This document shows, in pieces, positions 21,651 through 29,973 of a stretch of DNA of 64,000 nt (position 1 is the first letter of the stretch; each line of letters opens with the position of its first letter). This stretch comes from an uncultured Cellvibrio sp. Lineage in GTDB: Bacteria > Pseudomonadota > Gammaproteobacteria > Pseudomonadales > Cellvibrionaceae. The position numbers and the translations under genes are program-made. Where the stretch lies: contig CALFXJ010000037.1 of NCBI GenBank assembly GCA_937958105.1, positions 98,615 through 162,614 on the forward strand. Direction: 5' to 3'. The notes below the pieces were generated by a model, which did no database searches, was not told the DNA's origin, and saw nothing but the letters and a program-made list of their open reading frames with translations.

Positions 21651-23663
21651 CTACATCTCTCTGGCCAGTCTGGCCCGACGCACCAGCTGGATAAACTCGG
21701 TGCGATAACCATAATCATCAGCCCCTTTGGTTTTCTGGGCGAGGGCGATGACATCGTCATAGCTGTAGTTGCCGATAAAATCGCTGCCGCGTAACAGTTG
21801 AGCAAAACCTGCCACAGCCGTCGCAAATCCGGCTTCCTGCTGCAGCGAATCCGCTGCGATGCTTCCGTCCAGTCTGACCAACTGGTTTGCTGCAATGGGC
21901 TGCTCGATCAGCTGCGATTGCGCTTCCCCCGGCAACTTGTAACGTATCCGCAAAAACGCATATTCATCGCTGGTATTTTTGATGGCCGTGGTCGGTGGGG
22001 TGTAACGGCTGGGTTCCAGCAAGGGGTTGCCTTCTCCAACAGGGGTTATTTCATAGATAGCGGTCACGCTGTGGCCTGCGCCGATATCCCCGGCGTCCAC
22101 TTTATCGTTATTGAAATCCTCGCGGTTCAGTGCGCGGGTTTCGTAACCGATCAACCGATACTCCGCTACGGTTGCCGGATTAAACTCCACCTGGATTTTC
22201 ACGTCGTTGGCGATGGGGAAGAGCGTGGAGGTCGCCTCATGCACGAGAACTTTCTGCGCCTCACTGAGCGTGTCGATATAAGCCGCGACGCCGTTGCCGT
22301 GCTGAGCCAGTGTCTGCATCATCGCATCCTGGTAATTGCCCTGGCCGAAGCCAAGCACCGACAGGTAAATACCCTGGTCGCGCTTGCGCTCAACGAGCGT
22401 TTTCAAATCGCTGTCGCCGGTAGGGCCTACATTAAAGTCACCGTCGGTGGCGAGGATGATGCGGTTAACCGCCTTCGCATCATAGTTCGCCTCCGCTAAC
22501 TGATAAGCGCGCATGATGCCTTCCGCCCCTGCGGTGGAACCGCCCGCCTGCAGCTGCCGTACCGCCGTGAGAATTTTCTGTTTCTCTTTAACCGGCGTGG
22601 GCTCCAGCACGGTGCCGGCTGCTCCCGCGTAAACCACGATAGCCACGGTGTCATCCGGTTTTAAGGTATCCAGCAGCAGCTCCATGGATTGCTGTACCAG
22701 CGGCAGTTTGTCGGAGCTGTACATGGAGCCGGAGACGTCCAGCAGAAACACCAGATTGCTGCGTGGGATAGCATTGGCCGGCAGCTGATAACCCTTGATC
22801 CCGATGTGGATCAATTTATTGCCGGCTTTCCAGGGAGAATCTGTCACTACGACGCTGGGCAAAAAGGGCTCTTTACTGCTGGCCGGCAGCGGATACTGGT
22901 AATCAAAATAATTAATCAGTTCTTCCACACGCACGGCATCTTTTGGTGGCAGTCGGCCGTTGTTGAGACTGCGCCGCACAAAGCTGTAAGACGCCGTATC
23001 CACGTCGATAGAGAAGGTCGACACCGGCACTTCACTGACGGCCTTGACGGTATTTTCCTGAAACTCTGCGAAGCGATCCCGGGATTCAGCAGGTGGTGGC
23101 AGCATGAGCGTATCACGGGCCGCAGCGATGGCTGCCTGAGGTCGCGCCGGCATGGCGGTGAGCACTTTCTCCCTCGCTTCTCTTTGGGTCGCTATCTGCC
23201 GCGCCAGACGTACGGGCGCTTCAGCCTCGCGACGGCTGTACTCCGGTGCAGCGGCGGTTGCCAGCTCGGGTTCGGCCGGCACTGGCATCTGCACGAGAGT
23301 TTCATCAAAGGTAGCGCTGGTGTGTATGGGCATCTGCTGAAACAGCAGCACACCAACTACGGCGAGGCTGCAGGTTGCCAGGCCGCTGATCAGCAATTTT
23401 TTCTGAGGAAAGTTAAACGCATTCATGGGAGCTGTCCTGTCTGGGTTGTGAGTACCCGTAAGACGAAGCCGCAGCAGAAATCCTTGGATCCAGGAAGATT
23501 TTTTTTGCGGCTGAGCGGCATCTTCGCTCGACTGCTGTTCTGCCGCCTGAGCTTCCTGTACCGCATCAAATTCCATCAGCGCCAGGTTTATCGCGCGCTT
23601 TCTGGCAGCGCTGTCCGGTTCTGGCTTGATATCAAAGGCTTTGTTGATCAGGTCGTCAGTCAT
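21651..23663 (-). CDS. Membrane-anchored von Willebrand factor A protein (YfbK-like)
   Basis: The product has 670 residues. A charged cytoplasmic segment (1-88) precedes a single membrane helix (about 90-108, LLISGLATCSLAVVGVLLF). A YfbK-type region follows (STFSIDVDTASYSFVRRSLN, VRVEELINYFDY), then the vWA domain with the MIDAS motif DVSGSMYS near residue 307 and TDGDFNVG further on. A C-terminal DUF3520-like domain closes the protein. It should face the periplasm and bind partners through the metal site. It overlaps the sigma-factor gene by four bases, so its cytoplasmic N-terminus may regulate that sigma factor. Confidence 0.85.
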   Translation of the reverse strand: MTDDLINKAFDIKPEPDSAARKRAINLALMEFDAVQEAQAAEQQSSEDAAQPQKKSSWIQGFLLRLRLTGTHNPDRTAPMNAFNFPQKKLLISGLATCSLAVVGVLLFQQMPIHTSATFDETLVQMPVPAEPELATAAAPEYSRREAEAPVRLARQIATQREAREKVLTAMPARPQAAIAAARDTLMLPPPAESRDRFAEFQENTVKAVSEVPVSTFSIDVDTASYSFVRRSLNNGRLPPKDAVRVEELINYFDYQYPLPASSKEPFLPSVVVTDSPWKAGNKLIHIGIKGYQLPANAIPRSNLVFLLDVSGSMYSSDKLPLVQQSMELLLDTLKPDDTVAIVVYAGAAGTVLEPTPVKEKQKILTAVRQLQAGGSTAGAEGIMRAYQLAEANYDAKAVNRIILATDGDFNVGPTGDSDLKTLVERKRDQGIYLSVLGFGQGNYQDAMMQTLAQHGNGVAAYIDTLSEAQKVLVHEATSTLFPIANDVKIQVEFNPATVAEYRLIGYETRALNREDFNNDKVDAGDIGAGHSVTAIYEITPVGEGNPLLEPSRYTPPTTAIKNTSDEYAFLRIRYKLPGEAQSQLIEQPIAANQLVRLDGSIAADSLQQEAGFATAVAGFAQLLRGSDFIGNYSYDDVIALAQKTKGADDYGYRTEFIQLVRRARLAREM

Positions 23664-24205
23664 AGTTGTGCCTCCTGCAGGTCGGCGGAGGAGTTCTGGA
23701 GAAGAAGTAATTGCTTGCGGATTTCATGCAGGCGCCAGGACACGGTGCTTTCCTTGATCGACAGGATCTGAGCAGCTTCGGCGTGGGTCATGCCTTCACC
23801 GTGAACCAGCAGGGCGGTTTCCTTGAAGCCTTCGGCCATGTCATCAAGGATGCCGAGGACCTGTTGCAGATACACGTTGAGTTCGCCCGAATGACCACGC
23901 TGGTCCGGCTCTTCTTCCTGTGTCTGGTCCTCGCCCCAATGGCGCGACTGGCTGCGCTGCCAGTCTTTCGCACAGTTGATCACCAACCGGTAAAGCCAGG
24001 TAGTAAAAGCTGACTCAAAACGAAACTGACCCAGCGTGCGGGCCAGTTTGATGCAGGCCTGCTGGGTAACATCTTCGGCATCAGCATGGCTCCCGCACCA
24101 CTTGCAGGCGAAGCGGAAGACCGTGTCATAGTAAGTAGTGAGCAGCGTCTCGAAGGCAGCTCTGTCGCCGCCCTGGGCGAGACGGATCATGTCAGTATCA
24201 GACAT
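23660..24205 (-). CDS. ECF-type RNA polymerase sigma factor
   Basis: This 181-residue protein has region 2 (GDRAAFETLLTTYYDTVFRF, then DAEDVTQQACIKLARTLGQF, FTTWLYRLVINCAKDWQR) and region 4 (HAEAAQILSIKESTVSWRLH), the two parts of an extracytoplasmic-function sigma factor. The start at ATG 24205 is preferred to a TTG at 24220; the ribosome-binding site is weak. It is co-transcribed with the vWA membrane protein, which occupies the place where an anti-sigma factor is usually found. Its target promoters are unknown. Confidence 0.9.
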   Translation of the reverse strand: MSDTDMIRLAQGGDRAAFETLLTTYYDTVFRFACKWCGSHADAEDVTQQACIKLARTLGQFRFESAFTTWLYRLVINCAKDWQRSQSRHWGEDQTQEEEPDQRGHSGELNVYLQQVLGILDDMAEGFKETALLVHGEGMTHAEAAQILSIKESTVSWRLHEIRKQLLLLQNSSADLQEAQL

Positions 24206-24700
24206 CCGCAATGCAACCAATCAGTTGTTTGAAGGTAGGACGCAGCAAGTCGGTAAATCCTTGGTGGCAATTATTCTTATAGCAGACCTTTGTTCGCCTG
24301 GATGGTGCGGCCCGTCTTCGTAAGCCCGGCGCGTAGATCCCCCGGAACGGGTGGGCCCGCTTATACAGTCTTTGGCGCGCGACGGACAAGGTGTTTTTTC
24401 AACAGCTGTGTATTTTTCAAAATTGATCACGTGCAAAACGCCAAGTTGTCTCGTGTCGGTTTTTTTTACGTGACATTGCCGTCGGTGTTGCAGTCGTCGG
24501 AACGGCGGCGCCAGGCTGTACGCCACCGTAATCCCTGTAGGGCGGCCTTGTTAAATCTCCAAAAGACTTCTTTCAGTGTGTCGCCAAAGTTTACATTGCG
24601 TGGCGCGCGTTATTATTCCAGTCGGTTCTTTTTACAAGCTTTTCCCTCTAAATGTGAGCTAAGCGGCATTAACACCCTGTTTTCAGCGGGTTTTGCCTAG
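24206..24700. other. Long intergenic stretch, no gene recognised
   Basis: About 500 bases between the divergent sigma-factor gene and the PEP-CTERM promoter. The reading frames crossing it have no ribosome-binding site and no protein-like composition. A poly-T stretch near 24461-24468 is preceded by a weakly paired region. I see no tRNA, riboswitch or mobile element. It should hold the promoter of the sigma-factor operon. Confidence 0.5.
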
Positions 24701-24717
24701 TTGGCCCGCTTAATGCA
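24701..24717 (+). promoter_or_regulatory. Sigma-54 (RpoN)-like promoter of the PEP-CTERM gene
   Basis: TTGGCCCGCTTAATGCA has GG (24703-24704) and GC (24715-24716) with the obligatory ten bases between them, and it matches the -24/-12 consensus at most fixed positions. Transcription would begin near 24728, giving a leader of about 100 bases before ATG 24829. PEP-CTERM genes in several proteobacteria are controlled by the sigma-54 activator PrsR, so the match is biologically sensible. No activator gene is in the window. Confidence 0.55.
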
Positions 24718-24828
24718 GTGTTAGGGTTACGCGCCATGGTAGAAGCTCAATGGTGTGAGAAATCAACAACGTGAACTTTTGCCGGCCGTACAACAGGTCG
24801 GATAGCTGTGTCTAAAGGAAGAACAACT

Positions 24829-25341
24829 ATGAACTTTCAATGGTTTAAAAAACTGATCGCCGTATCAGCTTTGCTGTTCAGTGCCAGCGGCTATGCTGCT
24901 GTGATCACTGACGTTAAGGATGTAGACACGTTTGTAGACTGGTGGGACAGCACCAGCTGGACTCACGACATCAATGATGATGGCTTTGCGCTGGGTAGCG
25001 CTCAAAGTGCGACCTTGTCCATTGAATTCTGGGATGATGGCGGTCTCCTCGACCTGGGTGAGCTTGCCACTATCGTTGTAGGAACCATAGATTTTCTGGA
25101 CGGTTCTTTTGTTTATGTGCCCACCAAGGACTGGACGGGTGCATTGGGTCTGAACTCACTGGTTGCACTCAACACCACTGGCTTGCTGACCGTAAAAGTG
25201 TGGAGTGACCTTGGTGACTTCTACATCGGTAAATCTACATTGGAAGTAGTAACCGCTTCAGTACCGGAACCCGGTTCTTTAGCGTTGCTCGCCCTCGGGC
25301 TGATCGGCTTGGGATTGCTGAGAAGGAAGAGCGCTCCTTAA
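24829..25341 (+). CDS. PEP-CTERM sorting domain protein
   Basis: The precursor has 170 residues. A signal peptide (KLIAVSALLFSASGYAA) is followed by a beta-rich exported domain (DVDTFVDWWDSTSWTHDIND, TLSIEFWDDGGLLDLGELAT). The C-terminal sorting signal is complete: VPEPGSLALLALGLIGLGLL followed by basic residues. An exosortase/EpsH should recognise the PEP motif at the membrane and transfer the protein to the cell surface or exopolysaccharide. No exosortase is in the window. The start is fixed by AAGGA nine bases upstream and by the signal peptide. A terminator follows at 25385. Confidence 0.92.
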   Translation: MNFQWFKKLIAVSALLFSASGYAAVITDVKDVDTFVDWWDSTSWTHDINDDGFALGSAQSATLSIEFWDDGGLLDLGELATIVVGTIDFLDGSFVYVPTKDWTGALGLNSLVALNTTGLLTVKVWSDLGDFYIGKSTLEVVTASVPEPGSLALLALGLIGLGLLRRKSAP

Positions 25342-25384
25342 TACGGAACAAGGATGATCTTTTAACAAGGTTGTTAGCCCCCCG

Positions 25385-25408
25385 AAACCCGCCTTTGGCG
25401 GGTTTTTT
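25385..25408 (+). terminator. Rho-independent terminator
   Basis: AAACCCGCC, a TTT loop and GGCGGGTTT are followed at once by a run of six T (25403-25408), a textbook terminator 44 bases after the PEP-CTERM stop codon. Confidence 0.92.
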
Positions 25409-25489
25409 CGTTTCTGCACTTATGCCATCAGCGGCCCGCGTTCGGCTCCTGCTTCCTTTATAATCCCGCTTCACCTATCGATTCCGGGA

Positions 25490-26314
25490 GTGCCCGTGTC
25501 CAACTCGCCTGTGCTGATAGACAGCCACTGTCATTTTGATTTTCCTGTCTTTGATGCTGACCGCGCCGCAGTCTGGGCGGCGGCCAATGCCAATGGGGTC
25601 AGTCAGATGATCATTCCGGGTGTCGCGCCGGAACAATGGAGCACGGCTGCACAGGTGAGTAGGGAATTTCCGGGGATCTTCAGGGCGGCGGGTATTCATC
25701 CCTGGTGGGTAAAGGGACTGCTGAGCGGGGATGATTCCCAGGCCCGCGTGGATGAGCTGCGCGAAGCTCTGCGGCGTGAGCTGGTGACCGGCTCCTGTGT
25801 CGCGCTCGGAGAATGCGGGCTGGACAAGCTCAAAGAGGTAAATCTGGAACAGCAGCAGAGGTTATTTGCTATGCAGGTGGAGCTGGCGAGTGAGCTTGAG
25901 CTGCCCCTGATCATCCATTGCTGCAAGGCGCACAATGAAGTCATTGCGCTGCTGCGCCGCCATCGCCTTCCGGCGGGTGGCGTGATCCACGCATTCAGCG
26001 GCAGCACACAGATTGCAAAAACCTATGTCGAACTGGGATTTCGGCTGGGGATCGGCGGCACCATTACCTATGAACGGGCCCGCAAAACCCGGCAGGCTGT
26101 GGCGAATGTCCCCCTGACTGCGCTGCTGCTGGAAAGTGATGCCCCGGATATGCCGCTCTGCGGTCGACAGGGGGAGCGCAACAGTCCACAGTACCTGCCG
26201 GACATCGCGCAGGTGCTTGCACAGCTGCGCGGGCAACCTCTCGAGGAGATTATTCTTCAGACCAGTGACAACAGTCGCCGCCTGTTCAATCTGCCCCAGG
26301 AGGTACTGCTGTGA
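25490..26314 (+). CDS. TatD family metal-dependent DNase/hydrolase
   Basis: The product has 274 residues. The amidohydrolase-type metal ligands of TatD are in place: SHCHFDF near the N-terminus, VALGECGLDK, PLIIHCCKAH, GGVIHAFSGS and LLLESDAPDMPL. These enzymes act as 3'-5' exonucleases or other hydrolases in the cytoplasm. The start is GTG 25490, and a second GTG two codons later is equally possible. It overlaps the SufE-like gene by four bases and forms a two-gene operon with it. Confidence 0.9.
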   Translation: MPVSNSPVLIDSHCHFDFPVFDADRAAVWAAANANGVSQMIIPGVAPEQWSTAAQVSREFPGIFRAAGIHPWWVKGLLSGDDSQARVDELREALRRELVTGSCVALGECGLDKLKEVNLEQQQRLFAMQVELASELELPLIIHCCKAHNEVIALLRRHRLPAGGVIHAFSGSTQIAKTYVELGFRLGIGGTITYERARKTRQAVANVPLTALLLESDAPDMPLCGRQGERNSPQYLPDIAQVLAQLRGQPLEEIILQTSDNSRRLFNLPQEVLL

Positions 26315-26724
26315 TCACCGACAATCTGAGCGCAGTATCGCTGGCCCGTCTGCAGGAAGCGGATAACTGGCAAAGCAAGTACCGGCTGATTATGGAGTGG
26401 GGACAACTGATCTCACCTAAGCCAGAATTGCGCGAGCCAGCGAATGCCATCAGAGGATGTGAAGCTGCAGCATGGATGACACATGTCTGCATCGATGGTC
26501 ACCACCGCTTTGCCTTTGACAGCGACAGCCGGGTGATCAAAGGGCTGGCGGCGCTGTTACTGGCGCACATTGACAATAAAACCGACGCCGAGCTTGCCCG
26601 GCTGAACCTTAATGGGCTGCTGGAGGCTGCCGGGCTGGAAAAGCATATGGCCCCTTCACGCAACAACGGCTTCCGGGCGATGGTGCTGCGTGCGGGTGAG
26701 CTGCTGGAACTCCCGGTGGAATGA
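26311..26724 (+). CDS. csdE: SufE/CsdE-type sulfur acceptor protein
   Basis: This 137-residue protein has the SufE pattern: DNWQSKYRLIMEWGQLIS, then ANAIRGCEAAAWMTHVCIDG with the acceptor cysteine in RGCEA, and SRNNGFRAMVLRAGELLEL. SufE proteins take persulfide sulfur from a cysteine desulfurase (SufS or CsdA). The facing gene, 18 bases away, is tcdA/csdL, which in Escherichia coli works with CsdA-CsdE. That favours CsdE over SufE. CsdA is not in the window. The start is GTG 26311. Confidence 0.82.
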   Translation: MITDNLSAVSLARLQEADNWQSKYRLIMEWGQLISPKPELREPANAIRGCEAAAWMTHVCIDGHHRFAFDSDSRVIKGLAALLLAHIDNKTDAELARLNLNGLLEAAGLEKHMAPSRNNGFRAMVLRAGELLELPVE

Positions 26725-26742
26725 CATTGAGTCGGCAAAACC

Positions 26743-27534
26743 TTACAACGCGTTAACCTGTTGTAGATAGCGTTCGATCGCTTTATTGGCTGCGAGGAAT
26801 CCGAAACTGCCGGTGACCATGACGGAAGAGCCGAAGCCGCCGGCGCAATCCAGCTTTACCCCCTCCTGCAACACCTGCTTGCTCATGCATACGGAACCGT
26901 CCGGTTTTGGATACACCATCTGTTCGGTGGAGTAGACGGCGTCCACGCGGAATTTACGCTGTTTATCGCGGGCGAAGTGATAGTGGCGATACAGCTGGGT
27001 GCGAATCTTCGCCAGCATCGGATCGCTTTCGGTACGGCCCAGATCGTCAACACGGATCAGTTGCGGATTGCGTTTGCCACCCGATGAGCCCACCAGGATC
27101 AGGCGGATTTTCATAGCGCTGCAGTAAGCCACCAGTCGCGCCTTGATGTGTGCCGCATCCATCGCATCAATTACAACGTGATGCTGCTTGCCGATCAGGG
27201 AGGCCATGTTGTCCTGATCAATAAAGTCCTCTATTACATGCAGGCGGATTTCCGGATTGATGTCGCGCAGACGCTCGCTGATGACCTGATTCTTGGAGCG
27301 GCCGATCTGCGAGGCGAGGGCATGGGATTGGCGGTTGGTGTTAGTTACGCAGACATCATCCAGCTCGATGAGCGTCAGCTCGCCCACACCGCTGCGCGCC
27401 AGCGCCTCTGCTGCCCAGGAGCCGACACCGCCGAGGCCGATGACGGCGAAGTGAGCCTTGGCCAGCGCCGCCAGCGCCGGCTGTCCATAAAGCCGGGCGA
27501 TGCCGCCAAAGCGTTGTAAATACTCAGGACTCAT
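26743..27534 (-). CDS. tcdA: tRNA threonylcarbamoyladenosine dehydratase (cyclic t6A synthase)
   Basis: This 263-residue E1/MoeB-like enzyme has the nucleotide-binding motif VIGLGGVGSWAAEALARSGV, followed by LIELDDVCVTNTNRQ with the conserved Arg, and a C-terminal SVMVTGSFGFLAANKAIERY. It converts t6A at position 37 of tRNAs into the cyclic form in an ATP-dependent reaction. It sits tail to tail with the csdE-like gene, the same functional pairing as csdE-csdL in E. coli but in convergent orientation. Confidence 0.9.
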   Translation of the reverse strand: MSPEYLQRFGGIARLYGQPALAALAKAHFAVIGLGGVGSWAAEALARSGVGELTLIELDDVCVTNTNRQSHALASQIGRSKNQVISERLRDINPEIRLHVIEDFIDQDNMASLIGKQHHVVIDAMDAAHIKARLVAYCSAMKIRLILVGSSGGKRNPQLIRVDDLGRTESDPMLAKIRTQLYRHYHFARDKQRKFRVDAVYSTEQMVYPKPDGSVCMSKQVLQEGVKLDCAGGFGSSVMVTGSFGFLAANKAIERYLQQVNAL

Positions 27535-27640
27535 GATGTTAATTCTCTGCCAGAAAAAGCGCGGTGCGTTTTAACGCAGATTATCCCGGTGCGCAAGTCG
27601 ATCTGCAGGGAGAGGGCTCATGATGAGGTGTGGACGGCTG

Positions 27641-28525
27641 CTAACCGTCGGTGGGGGTGTCCAGTGCTTTCATCACCAGAATGTCTTTGCCATTACGCTC
27701 AACCCGCGCATTTAAGGTCTGTTGCAGACTAGTGATAAAGGTGCTCAGGTCACCGGCGTGAAAGGTGCCGGTGATGCGTTCCTGATTCAATTCCTGATCA
27801 ACCACCGTAATTTTATCGGTGATGTAGCGATTGTATTCAGCCACGGCGTCAGCCAAGGTGTCGGCATCAAAATAAATCTTGCGCGTCTGCCAGGCGGACA
27901 CGCGAGCCAGCCGGGCCGGCACCACGCGGGTAGCCTCGTCGCCTTTTTTATAGGTGACGGCTTCGCCTTTGCGAATTTCAGTAATGATGAACTGATCGGT
28001 ATTCAGTGGATTCTTCGACTTCAATTCCACCACGCCATCCGCCACGTCGACCGAGAGTGCCTGATCGCGAATGGCCAGATTAAATTCCGTACCCAGTGCG
28101 CGGACCACACTGCCGGCCGCCGACACGGTAAAGGGACGCTGGTTGTCCTTATGCACATCAAAAAAAGCCTCGCCCTGCCGCAGACGGATGCGGCGCTTCT
28201 TCGCCGTGTAATGAACACTGATGACCGTATCCGTATTGAGCATAACGGTGGAGCCATCCGGCAATTGCACCAGTCTCTGCTCGCCGATCCGCGTAGTGAA
28301 CTCTTCCTCATTAAGATAAATGATGCTGAAGATAAACCCGACACCAAACAGCACAAGGACCGCCGCAAACGCCAGCCAGTTACCTGTCTTATTCAACCGC
28401 ATACCCCGCTGACGGTAACCCGGTTCCTGTTCCTGACGGTTGGCGTTACGCAGCCTGCTTTGCCAACTGGCCGCATCCGCCTTAAGGGCACTATGAATTT
28501 TCTTTTCAGTAACAGGATGATTCAT
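27641..28525 (-). CDS. FecR-family anti-sigma/regulatory protein, apparently orphan
   Basis: The product has 294 residues. A cytoplasmic N-terminus (1-48) precedes one membrane helix (WLAFAAVLVLFGVGFIFSII). The periplasmic FecR domain follows (GEQRLVQLPDGSTVMLNTDT, RIRLRQGEAFFDVHKDNQRP, VRALGTEFNLAIRDQ), then the C-terminal domain (TLADAVAEYNRYITDKITVV). FecR proteins relay a signal from a TonB-dependent receptor to an ECF sigma factor. Neither partner is adjacent, and the nearest ECF gene is 3.4 kb away with a different companion. The shortened N-terminus lacks the usual anti-sigma length. Confidence 0.85.
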   Translation of the reverse strand: MNHPVTEKKIHSALKADAASWQSRLRNANRQEQEPGYRQRGMRLNKTGNWLAFAAVLVLFGVGFIFSIIYLNEEEFTTRIGEQRLVQLPDGSTVMLNTDTVISVHYTAKKRRIRLRQGEAFFDVHKDNQRPFTVSAAGSVVRALGTEFNLAIRDQALSVDVADGVVELKSKNPLNTDQFIITEIRKGEAVTYKKGDEATRVVPARLARVSAWQTRKIYFDADTLADAVAEYNRYITDKITVVDQELNQERITGTFHAGDLSTFITSLQQTLNARVERNGKDILVMKALDTPTDG

Positions 28526-28907
28526 GATGCATCTTCAGAAGAAAGTTTCCGTGATTTGCCGGGCGTAACCCGCTAACAGGGGATACGGATTGATAGTGTG
28601 GGTAATCATGCGTGCCGCTCCCGATGATGGTCGCTGATATCATATCCCCGGCCGCAAGCCGATAACGTGAACAGCATGCAAAACCTGCGAAAGGATATCC
28701 AAAATTGACCGGCATCCAGCTTTCCGGTTCCTGAAGACATGGGCTAATGGATGGTGACTCACAGTATCCGTTGCGTGATAAATAATTTTGACCTCTCCCC
28801 CGTGTCGTAAAAAATATTCTCAGCGCCCACTGGACAGCCAAAACCGTCTCTCTATAATGGCGCGATTCCTGTCGCTCGTTGAGCGATGTCCTTCTTGCCG
28901 GTCGTAT
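28526..28907. other. Intergenic region between divergent genes, no gene recognised
   Basis: About 380 bases that must contain the divergent promoters of the fecR-like gene and the ATP-grasp gene. An open frame crossing it on the minus strand is antisense to the ATP-grasp gene and has no protein-like composition. I see no RNA gene or repeat. Confidence 0.5.
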
Positions 28908-29750
28908 ATGAAGCTGATCAGTTTCGATGCTCTGCGAACCCTGAAATTCCCCTCGCACACCTACATCAAACCCGAACTTTTTTTCCGTCACAAAGACGAT
29001 ATCCAGGCAGCGGATTGGGTTCTTTTTCCTGAGTACTGGCAAGTTAATCCCCTTGTGTTCGGCCTTAAGGCTCGTATCTTTCCCAGCCTGCCCAGCTACC
29101 TGATCGGCCACAACAAGGTAGAGATGACCCGCGTCTTCGAAACACTGGTTCCCGAGCATGTACCCTTTACCCTGGTGCATGGCAACACGCCCGATAAAGC
29201 CGAAGCTATCTGGGCGGCAATGCCCCTGCCATTCGTGGCAAAAATTCCCAAGGCCAGCATGGGGGAGGGTGTCTTCCTTATTGAAAACCGCGCCGACTGG
29301 AACGCCTACTGCAATAAGACTGACATCTTATATGCACAGGAATATCTGCCCATCGACCGCGACCTCCGTCTGGTCGTGATTGGTGAAAAGGTTGTTGGCG
29401 GTTATTGGCGAATCCAGTCGGACAATGGTTTCCATAACAACATCGCCCGGGGCGGTACTATTGTCCATGGTTACATTCCCCCAGCGGCGATTGCTCTGGT
29501 CGAAAGAGTGGCCAGCACCTTGGGTGTGGATCACGCCGGATTTGACGTCGCCATGGTGGGTGATCACCCCTACCTGTTTGAATTTAATCGCATCTTTGGT
29601 ACACAAGGCGTAGAACAACTGATAGGCGACCTGACGCCACATATTGTGAACTATCTGCAACGCAAACTGGATGAGTTTGATCCCACTACCCCGAAGCGGC
29701 CAAAGACTGGAACAGGCAACCGGCGGGTCAGATTCAGGCGCGCTGCCTGA
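28908..29750 (+). CDS. ATP-grasp (RimK-like) ligase-type protein
   Basis: The protein has 280 residues. The N-terminal domain (FDALRTLKFPSHTYIKPELF, WVLFPEYWQVNPLVFGLKAR) leads into an ATP-grasp fold: FVAKIPKASMGEGVFLIENR for nucleotide binding, AQEYLPIDRDLRLVVIGEKV, and DVAMVGDHPYLFEFNRIFGT carrying the metal-binding Glu and Asn. The ending is very basic. Such enzymes join a carboxylate to an amine through an acyl phosphate, and the substrate here is unknown. ATG 28908 gives the family N-terminus, although its ribosome-binding site is weak and upstream ATGs exist. Confidence 0.8.
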   Translation: MKLISFDALRTLKFPSHTYIKPELFFRHKDDIQAADWVLFPEYWQVNPLVFGLKARIFPSLPSYLIGHNKVEMTRVFETLVPEHVPFTLVHGNTPDKAEAIWAAMPLPFVAKIPKASMGEGVFLIENRADWNAYCNKTDILYAQEYLPIDRDLRLVVIGEKVVGGYWRIQSDNGFHNNIARGGTIVHGYIPPAAIALVERVASTLGVDHAGFDVAMVGDHPYLFEFNRIFGTQGVEQLIGDLTPHIVNYLQRKLDEFDPTTPKRPKTGTGNRRVRFRRAA

Positions 29751-29973
29751 TATGGTGGATGGCGTACCAATCACTTTAAAATTCTGCAATCGCTGTCAGC
29801 GAAGCGGCAAAAAAATAAAAAATTGTTCTCATGGTTTGTGAAATTTTTTTGACTATGTGAGATGGCCAACCTAAGCAAAAAAACTTCTTAAAAAGCGACC
29901 AGTATCACTGGAATCAGATGCCTCTCCGTTCTATCGTAGGCCCGCTCTCTACTTCAGAAGGAGGTGCGTGGCC

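Noticed and set aside
24290..24700. Open reading frame of 136 codons upstream of the PEP-CTERM gene
   Set aside because: There is no Shine-Dalgarno and no protein-like pattern, and it covers the sigma-54-like promoter region; the composition fits non-coding DNA.
28506..29180. Minus-strand open frame of 224 codons
   Set aside because: It is mostly antisense to the well-supported ATP-grasp gene and has no recognisable domain.
29868..29884. Sigma-54-like site upstream of the second PEP-CTERM-like gene
   Set aside because: TGGCC and the downstream GC are only nine bases apart between GG and GC, so the obligatory spacing is not met.
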